Source: Eleginops maclovinus (Eukaryota; Chordata; Actinopteri; Perciformes; Eleginopidae). Taken from it: a DNA stretch of 64,000 bases. The stretch spans positions 6,120,217 through 6,184,216 of the forward strand of contig NC_086354.1 of NCBI RefSeq assembly GCF_036324505.1, written 5' to 3'. How positions within the stretch are numbered: the first letter of the stretch is position 1; every line of letters begins with the position of its first letter. Both the position numbers and the translations under genes were made by a program. The notes under the pieces are model-generated. The model saw only the letters and a program-made list of their open reading frames with translations. It ran no database searches and was not told the DNA's origin. Positions 58,001 through 64,000 of the stretch are shown piece after piece.

Positions 58001-59841
58001 GACGCATTAACAAGAGACTATTTGGATCTGTGCTTTGTTTGACAAGAGTGATTGTGTAAGCAGATCAGGCGTCCGAACAGAGACACGTTTTGCCACAAAT
58101 AATTTTCACCCTTTTTTCCCTGGGAGAGGACGAATCTGTCTTTATAAAGAAGGGCACAATAAATCAGACAAATTGCATTTCCTAGAAGGAGCAGGCGACT
58201 CAGCAGAGCTTTGTTTACAGGCAATCTGGAAAGGAAGACCGACACACGCCTCTTTCTGATTCTACTGTTCACTCTGTCATTCAGAAACTCTCCGTCCCGG
58301 CTTCCCATTTAGCAGTTCTCTATTCATGCTTCTTCTTTGCTCCACTGTTGACGAGTCCCTGCGATTACTGTTGGTCACCACTTTGTGTCTGTCTTGATTT
58401 ATTAGATCAGTGTTGGCTTTCATCATGTGAGGCCACTCTGTCTTACCTCACCCACTCATTAATTAGACTTTCCGCAGTTCTTCTTTTTGACCTTCATCTC
58501 TCACAGGACTGGCACTCACTTTCAAAGGCGATCTATCTGTCTTCTCCGAAGATACATTTTGATATGTTTGATGCAATAAAAACGACGTGTTACTGGTAGA
58601 GAGGGGAAATTTACCTGAGTTTCCCATACACTTACCTCAGCAAGACAGATGTAAATAAGTGGTACTTGACTTTTTACCACACTTAATTATTGCCTTTTTT
58701 CTTATCCCTCTTTTAGTTTTCATCCCCCAAATGGGAGTTATCTTTTCGGGTTGTTTGGCTCTCCGACCAATTCTGGTGAATGTGATATCTCAGGAGCACG
58801 TGAAGAAAATTCCTTCAAATTTGGCACAAGCATCCCCTTGTACCTGAGGATTATCTTGTTGGATTTTGGCGAGCAAAGGTCACTGTGACCTCACGTCTAG
58901 CACATTTTAGTTAATGTGGTATCTTAGGAATGTCTGGAGGAGATTTGGCACAAAAAGGATTTTGATCGTGTAAATAATGCTTCTGAAAACCTTTCGCTTC
59001 TGGCAGAGTGCCGTGGACACGACTTTGAGAATCATCACACAAGAGTTCTCAGATGAGTTTATTGTTCAACTGTAAAATGTAATTCTTGTAGCTTGTCAAC
59101 AATTTTCCAGTGTGTTCATTTTGACCCTGGAGTCTTGCATAGTGTTCTGTGCTCTGACCGGAGGTGACGATAGCTAGCTAACAATGTTATTGTTTACAGT
59201 AGCAAATCATTACAGACTACTCATTCATCCCAATACAATTAATGGTGCCTGCTTTTCAGCAGTAGTTTAGTAGTACGTGTATTAAATATAGGGAAATATC
59301 CTCTCGTACAACTTATATATGTATAGTGCTGTGATAACTGGAGCAATCGCAGGTGTATGCACCATCCCTGTAACGTAGTTATTAGTGTCCAGCGTTCCAC
59401 ACTCAACTTTTAACCTAGGAGTGCATCATCTGGGTACTCGATCGTAGGACAAAACATGAAAATCTCTTCAGCCACAGAATCTATTTCAGGCTTCTCACAA
59501 CAAGGGCATTCGAAAAAACGTTAACTTCCAGAACAGGGTCCTGCACCACTCTCTGAGCCTCAAAACTTCAGACTGTGCTTTATTTAATATTTTAACCTTT
59601 TATGCTCCTAAACTTTTTCTTTTATCTTTTTAAAACTCAGCTCCCTAGTTTGATTCCTTTAAATGTATTTTATTAAATATGTTCCTCAGATAACTTTTGA
59701 TTTCAATTTAGTTTTTTTTTCTTTCTCCCTCGTGGCATTGTGAAGCACCTTGAGATAATGTTGTTTTTAAAGTGTGCTATAGAAATACAATGTATTATTA
59801 TTAGTAGCAGTAGCAGTAGTAGCAGTAGCAGTAGCAGTAGC

Positions 59842-59898
<57 letters not shown>

Positions 59899-61606
59899 CA
59901 GACTACACTATCAAATGGCAACATTTTTAACTGAATTTAGGTAAATACTGTCAATCAACTGAATTAGTTTGTCTTGGCTCATTCTTGTGTAATCGTGATC
60001 AAGCAATGAAGTCTGACTGACTTTCACCTCACACACTCACTCCCTCCTTTCAACCTTCTTTCTTACCCACTCAGTCTCTTTCTCTCGTCTCTTGCAACAC
60101 ATTAATAAAGAAACGTTTTCTCGTTACTAGAGCATCGTTCTAGGAATTCCTAGAACCTCCATTTCCCCCCGGGCCACCTCGTGACTCCACATCTCCGTTT
60201 TCATTTGAAAACTGTCGGCAGGATTCATTTACACTTGTGCACGATGCACATAAAGTGGAGTGTGATGAATGCAGAATGAGCTCTGGCAGCCCGCCTCTGT
60301 GTCCTCCTGAGTCAACTGGCTTGTTTACAACCCGTCGTTACGGTGAAGCACCACGGTTCCTTTCCGGAACCTTCACACTCCAGCAAACACATTAAACACA
60401 CAATTTTTAACGATAAACGTGTCACTCTGCAGCTCAGGTGTCATGGGCCTGCTCTGAAATAGGCTTTGATCAAACGGTTAATTTTTCTCTAGGTAGTGAA
60501 GAGCATCGAAACTTAATGTAGACAACATACTGTACAGTGTGTCACTCGGATATGTGCAGGACAAGCTTTTGTTTAGTTATAGTTTAAACATTTGTCAATC
60601 CTTGAGTCACTGTAGTACAATCATGTTTGTCTGGTAAATCTCCTTTTTTAAAGATGATATTAAGGTCATTTTCAGGTTATTATATATTTCTTAAAAGGGG
60701 TATATTATGCTTTTAGATTTCATATCTGTATTTTGTGCCTCTACTGTGACACGTCTCCATGCTTTAATGTTCAAAAAGCTCATACTGCCTGTGCTGCAGC
60801 ACCTCTTTCACCCTCTGTCTGAAACCAGAGCCCAGGCTGCTCTGATCGGTTAGCTGGCCGGCTCTGTTGTGATAAATAATGTCTTGGCTCATTCTTGTCT
60901 AATTGTGATCAAGCAATGAAGTCTGACTGACTTTCACCTCACACACTCACTCCCTCCTTTCAACCTTCTTTCTTACCCACTCAGTCTCTTTCTCTCGTCT
61001 CTTGCAACACATTAATAAAGAAACGTTTTCTCGTTACTAGAGCATCGTTCTAGGAATTCCTAGAACCTCCATTTCCCCCCGGGCCACCTCGTTATTTTAA
61101 TTATTTTTCTATGCTTAAACGTTTTGCCTTCAGCCTTGATGATAATCTTATTTGCAAACATTATTTTCCTGTTTCTTAGAATCCTTGTTTCTGTTTTAAT
61201 CCTGTTTTGCTACGGCAATTTGCACAAAAGCATTTCACCCATACTTTCTCCATGTGTACTGCACACACAGCCGGTATCCAGAGGGAATGTTATGAGCTCA
61301 TTTCATGGAGATCCAACCCGTGAAATTGTCATTATGTCTTTCTTTTTCTTATGCTCAGGAGAATAAGGAGCCCCCTGTGGGACACATTTTGGCAGGCAGC
61401 ACACTCGGGGTGGAAGTGTACAAAGTCCAAAGGCGCTTTTCTGGCAACCTGCAGCTGCCTCCGTTGTCATGGCGACAGGCGGAAATGGAGCGGGACAGGG
61501 GCAGGTCCCCGACACCTGAAGATGATCCATTGACCCGCAGCAGACCCACAAGCCTGCCCATCTACTCGCTGCCCCGCATCGACATCACAAAGGCTGACCC
61601 CGACAG
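55033..61606 (+). CDS. pde4b: cAMP-specific phosphodiesterase 4B, long (PDE4B1-type) N-terminus, partial
   Basis: 5' end of a gene for a PDE4 enzyme that hydrolyses cAMP; only the long-isoform amino terminus is in the window. Coding exons: 55033-55074 (14 codons, phase 0) and 61359-61606 (82 codons plus two bases). The first begins MKKSRS, as in human PDE4B1. The second runs ENKEPPVGH, then STLGVEVYKVQRR, then FSGNLQLPPLSWRQAE, then RPTSLPIYSLPRIDI, and ends DPD plus AG. It aligns with human PDE4B1 NTLGID, CSGNLQLPPLSQRQSE and RPTTLPLTTLPSIAI. The next exon should supply the FDVENG-type start of the common region, then UCR1, UCR2 and the catalytic domain, all beyond the window. Other PDE4 paralogues share part of this motif, but MKKSRS and the neighbouring leprot point to PDE4B. 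Confidence 0.88.
55295..55430. repeat. Dispersed repeat family B, copy 5
   Basis: 'gttaaccacagaccttattt' followed by 'caggcctct', and later 'gggtttgaggactcattcct' followed by 'gcactactctg'. This matches the right half of copy 2 closely. Confidence 0.6.
55431..55915 (+). other. pde4b: pde4b intron, nothing recognised
   Basis: Overlapping antisense open frames here (for example 55327-55776) have no similarity and overlap repeat B. No exon is supported. Confidence 0.5.
55916..56338 (-). repeat. Dispersed repeat family A, copy 7 (near full length, reversed)
   Basis: Starts TTAAAGGGGCCCTTTTATGC and contains the core on the opposite strand ('caatcagagcagactggact', 'gaaaaataaagagctttttg', 'aaacatgtcatagtagaggc'). 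It ends 'agcagaatatgtcctcttta', roughly inverted to the start. At about 423 bp it is the best single view of the family. Confidence 0.78.
56339..58769 (+). other. pde4b: pde4b intron; possible conserved non-coding block near 58000-58310
   Basis: No exon or repeat was recognised. The segment around 57960-58310 has balanced composition and no repeat resemblance, which makes it a reasonable candidate for conserved regulatory DNA. This is a guess without alignment. Confidence 0.35.
58770..58990. repeat. Dispersed repeat of the 'GATATCTCAGGA ... AAATTTGGCACAA' type
   Basis: 'tgtgatatctcaggagcacg', 'ccttcaaatttggcacaagc' and 'aaggtcactgtgacctcacg' occur in the order seen in a widespread fish interspersed repeat. 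A second weaker unit ('gtggtatcttaggaatgtct' then 'gatttggcacaaaaagga') follows within the same block, giving two tandem units. Confidence 0.55.
59155..59450. repeat. Dispersed repeat family D, copy 3
   Basis: 'gatagctagctaacaatgtt', 'gtagcaaatcattacaga', 'tagtagtacgtgtattaaat' and 'gtgcatcatctgggtac' match copy 2 at 52368-52710 in order. Confidence 0.5.
59455..59570. repeat. Dispersed repeat family B, copy 6 (fragment)
   Basis: 'atctatttcaggcttctcac' and 'cagggtcctgcaccactctc' match the right half of family B. Confidence 0.45.
59725..59801 (+). repeat. LINE/SINE-type 3' tail
   Basis: 'ttgtgaagcaccttgagata', then 'aagtgtgctatagaaataca', then 'atgtattattatta' is the typical tail of fish L2-like LINEs and the SINEs that use them. 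The element's body is not recognisable upstream. Confidence 0.55.
59802..59898. repeat. (AGT/AGC)n microsatellite
   Basis: An array of AGT with interspersed AGC units grown from the ATTATT tail of the preceding element, about 97 bp. An ATG-initiated poly-Ser frame across it is an artefact. Confidence 0.95.
59970..60182 (+). repeat. 213-bp direct duplication, left copy
   Basis: From 'tgtcttggctcattcttgtg' to 'gggccacctcgt'. It is identical to 60880-61092 except at 59989 (g/c) and 59994 (c/t). Exactly 910 bp separate the copies. Confidence 0.95.
60183..60690 (+). other. pde4b: Spacer between the 213-bp copies
   Basis: Unique-looking sequence without an exon. The part at 60183-60420 is relatively GC-rich for this intron and might be conserved non-coding DNA. 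Confidence 0.4.
60691..60875 (+). repeat. Dispersed repeat family A, copy 8 (truncated)
   Basis: Starts TTAAAAGGGGTATATTATGC like copy 2 and is cut off at 'ggctctgttgtgata'. The right copy of the 213-bp duplication begins five bases later. Confidence 0.75.
60880..61092 (+). repeat. 213-bp direct duplication, right copy
   Basis: Same sequence as 59970-60182 with two mismatches. It directly follows the truncated end of family A copy 8, so the truncation and the duplication may have happened in one event. Confidence 0.95.
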
Positions 61607-63448
61607 GTGAGGCTCCCGAAACCAAAGAGCTGTCAGCAAAATGTCCTATTGATGTAATGTCCCCCTACATAGTATTTCATTTACGTGTTGTCTGAGAAGT
61701 ATTATAATCAATATGGCCTATAATTATATATAAATATCTTTATTCTATTCCTCTATATGGATCATTTTAATATTTGTTCTATATGTATTTTATAAAATTA
61801 CTTTGATTTAAACGTTTAATGCATTGGATAATTTCCTGACACAATTCCTTTAAAAAAAAAAAACATGAAAAAAATGTTGCCTCTTAAAATCCAGCGATAA
61901 ATACATATTTATTTATAAATTAAATAAATATGTATTTGTGCATTCATATTTATTAATAAATAAATCTATTAATTAATATATTTATTTATTTTTTATTTAT
62001 TTTTGACAGACTGAAATGCGTATGAATACATATTTGTACTTGTTGTCCAGACATAGTCATTAAACCACATTCCACGTACATGTACATGCAATACTGCAGT
62101 GCATTGAGTGTATATATTTAAAGGTGATTTGTTATTTTTTTGTAGTTTTAAAAACATTCAGCATATATTTCGTCTCAGATCAAGCTGTGCGTTAGTTAGT
62201 AACAGGCGGAGGCTGGTGTTGTACTTTTTACATTAGATTTAATTAACAGCAAAGTTTGTCGTGACATTTATATAAATGACTGTTTGGTTCACCACAGTGT
62301 TCTCACCGCTGTTTTCTTCTTACTCTCAGTTGTTTCGTCCAGTCATAGCTGGAACCCTGTGCTCAGAAGAACAACACAAATGCTAATTTAAATCATCACA
62401 ATAATTGGAACATTATCTTTAATACAGGGTTATTGTTGTGCAGACCTCTGAGGCCGAACACAATGGACTGCTGTTCCATCCAATGCATCCGATATATATA
62501 AAAGGGACTTTTTATGATGGCTACTACTTTACTATATTGAGGGCAATTTGTCAAATCCATCCCTTTTCTTTGAACCTCTATGACTCACCCCGCTATATTA
62601 CCCATAATTACAGGCTCTCTTCAGAGATGTACTGTCAGTTGCTTTCATCTCTTTTCCTCTCATACTCTGCCCTACTGACTTTTTCAAGGCACCAGTTGCA
62701 TTTATCTGGATAAAAGGTCAGGAGCTGTAAAAGTTTTGCTGTTTACTGTGGACTGTCAGTGACTTCCAGTGTTTTTTTCCAGCTGTTATTGATGAGCCAA
62801 CAGGATTTATGTAAAGATGTTTTGGATTTACGTAATATAAACATATCAGGCAAGAGGGAGGGGCTTCCAAAAGATTTCAACCAATCAAATGAATCACAAA
62901 CTCAAAGAGTTTTGTTTTTCTAAGTATACAAGTGAGAGTTTGATAGCACGGTTTTGTGAAATCGATCAGGGAAGGAGATCTTTTTGTTATAACTGATCTT
63001 TTTTGCATCATGATTACAATACAACTCTCTGTTCTCTTTATTAGTGTCCCGTGACGAAAGGATCTGATTACAGTGGGATTTCAACACTTTCTTGGGAGTG
63101 CCGTAGCTTTTATACAGCAGAGAAATGTTTCTTGCATCAGACTTGCTGTAAAGCAGAATGGAAGCCAGTGGAGTAAACAGTGAGCTCAGGTTGGACCAGG
63201 CAGATTTGTGCAGTGCCGTCACTGTTAATCCTGACCCGAAGCTCTCACCACATAACTCACCGAGATGCTTTCGCAAGCAGGTGGTAAACAAACGTCTCCC
63301 TCGATACAGGCGCTTTACTGTAGCGAACACCTGGTGAGTTCTTTGTCTTTGTTTAAAGGAAAAGATCAGAGTCGTTTGGCTTTGTTTGTCAACTCTATGT
63401 ATTTCTTGTGTTTCTTAAAGGACTCTACAGCAGGTGCATGGCTATACG
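61607..63448 (+). other. pde4b: pde4b intron after coding exon 2
   Basis: Includes a very AT-rich low-complexity run (about 61850-62000, built on AAATAAAT/ATTTATTT). An antisense open frame at 62920-63330 (136 codons) resembles nothing I know. No exon was recognised. Confidence 0.6.
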
Positions 63449-63560
63449 CAGTGGTGTAAGAAGTACTCAATACTTTAGTATTACCAGTGTGTAGAATTAC
63501 TGTCCGGCAAACATTTTTTTTTGACGTAAGTTAACTTGAACTTTTATTGGCTTGAAATGA
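63449..63560. mobile_element. Possible hAT-type fragment (CAGTGGTGTAA end)
   Basis: CAGTGGTGTAAGAAGTACTC resembles the tip of a common fish non-autonomous hAT element. The opposite end was not found. Confidence 0.35.
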
Positions 63561-63849
63561 TAAATTAATGACACAAATTAAAAGGACAGATTTTGCATAA
63601 TGCCCTAATGATTATCATATTTGGTTTATTATTTGATTTTGATGATTAACGCTGCATTCACATGATGCCCCCGCGAGGTTAGGTGCAGAGGCTTGAGGCG
63701 TAAACACAGAGTTAAGTTTTGTTTCTATGGTTACTTCCTCGGCTGCTACATACAGCTGCCATCTGATTGGTTGCATGTTGAAAAGTCAGCGGTAAACAAG
63801 GTCAAAGTTGAAATAATTTGAACTTTGTAGTCTCATTTTTGTTAACATC

Positions 63850-64000
63850 CGTATCAGAGTGTCATCACTATGTTACAATCGTGCTTCTATTGGCTAGCGT
63901 TCCAACACATTATATGTGATAGGCTAAGAGCTGGGAAATCTAAGCGGTTGACCAATCACAGCAGAGCCGGCCAGATAACCAATCAGAGTAGACTGGGTTC
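63850..64000 (-). repeat. Dispersed repeat family A, copy 9 (runs off the window)
   Basis: Reverse-oriented family core: 'tgcttctattggctagcgtt', 'ggttgaccaatcacagcaga' and 'taaccaatcagagtagactg'. It continues beyond position 64000. Confidence 0.7.

Noticed and set aside
59310..59335. Resemblance to the miR-101 mature sequence ('tagtgctgtgataactg')
   Set aside because: No complementary arm lies nearby to make a hairpin, and the segment belongs to dispersed family D, whose other copy at 52.55 kb has drifted. This is a chance match in a repeat.
59740..59934. ATG-initiated open frame with a long poly-serine run
   Set aside because: It is simply the AGT/AGC microsatellite read in one frame.
62920..63330. 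Antisense open frame of 136 codons in the pde4b intron
   Set aside because: I recognise no domain, there is no promoter or splice context, and composition is ordinary. It could be the remnant of a retroposed gene, but nothing supports that.

Overview
The window is vertebrate nuclear DNA, almost certainly from a teleost fish. It carries four intron-containing, all plus-strand vertebrate genes with canonical GT-AG splice sites, set in AT-rich DNA crowded with fish-type non-autonomous DNA transposons, microsatellites and SINE/LINE tails. The gene content (angptl3, pgm1, leprot, pde4b) corresponds to part of human chromosome 1p31, condensed here. I cannot name the species from the sequence.

Layout. 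1-6.7 kb: no gene seen; one hAT-type MITE and one dispersed repeat. 6.86-15.55 kb: angptl3, seven coding exons, 480 residues, with a liver-type promoter (HNF1-like site plus TATA box). Its second intron holds a complete 2,884-bp hAT transposon with matching 8-bp target duplications and an uninterrupted 630-residue antisense transposase. 18.07-26.5 kb: pgm1, eleven coding exons, 564 residues, using a first exon of the mammalian alternative '1B' type. 29.2-32.04 kb: leprot, four exons, 130 residues, with two E-boxes upstream. 36.9 kb to beyond the window end: the 5' part of pde4b. It has a GC-rich putative promoter and first exon near 37.1 kb, a possible non-coding exon at 40.25 kb, the start-codon exon of the long PDE4B1-type form at 54.94-55.07 kb, and its second coding exon at 61.36-61.61 kb. 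The conserved regulatory and catalytic exons lie to the right of the window.

The genes are independent and do not form an operon-like unit. ANGPTL3 is a secreted inhibitor of lipoprotein lipase, PGM1 interconverts glucose-1- and glucose-6-phosphate, LEPROT is a small endosomal/Golgi membrane protein, and PDE4B hydrolyses cAMP. The leptin receptor gene, which follows LEPROT in mammals, is not seen between leprot and pde4b.

The rest is repeats. One TTAA-ended family (family A) has nine copies or fragments between 17 and 64 kb. A second family (B) has six copies, and family D repeatedly lies next to family A. There is a deletion derivative of a second hAT that keeps only the BED-finger end of its transposase, and a 213-bp near-identical duplication at 60-61 kb whose second copy abuts a truncated family A element. 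The points most worth a second look are the intact hAT, an Asp-to-Glu change in the metal loop of pgm1, the missing furin-type linker site in angptl3, and the pde4b 5' exon structure.
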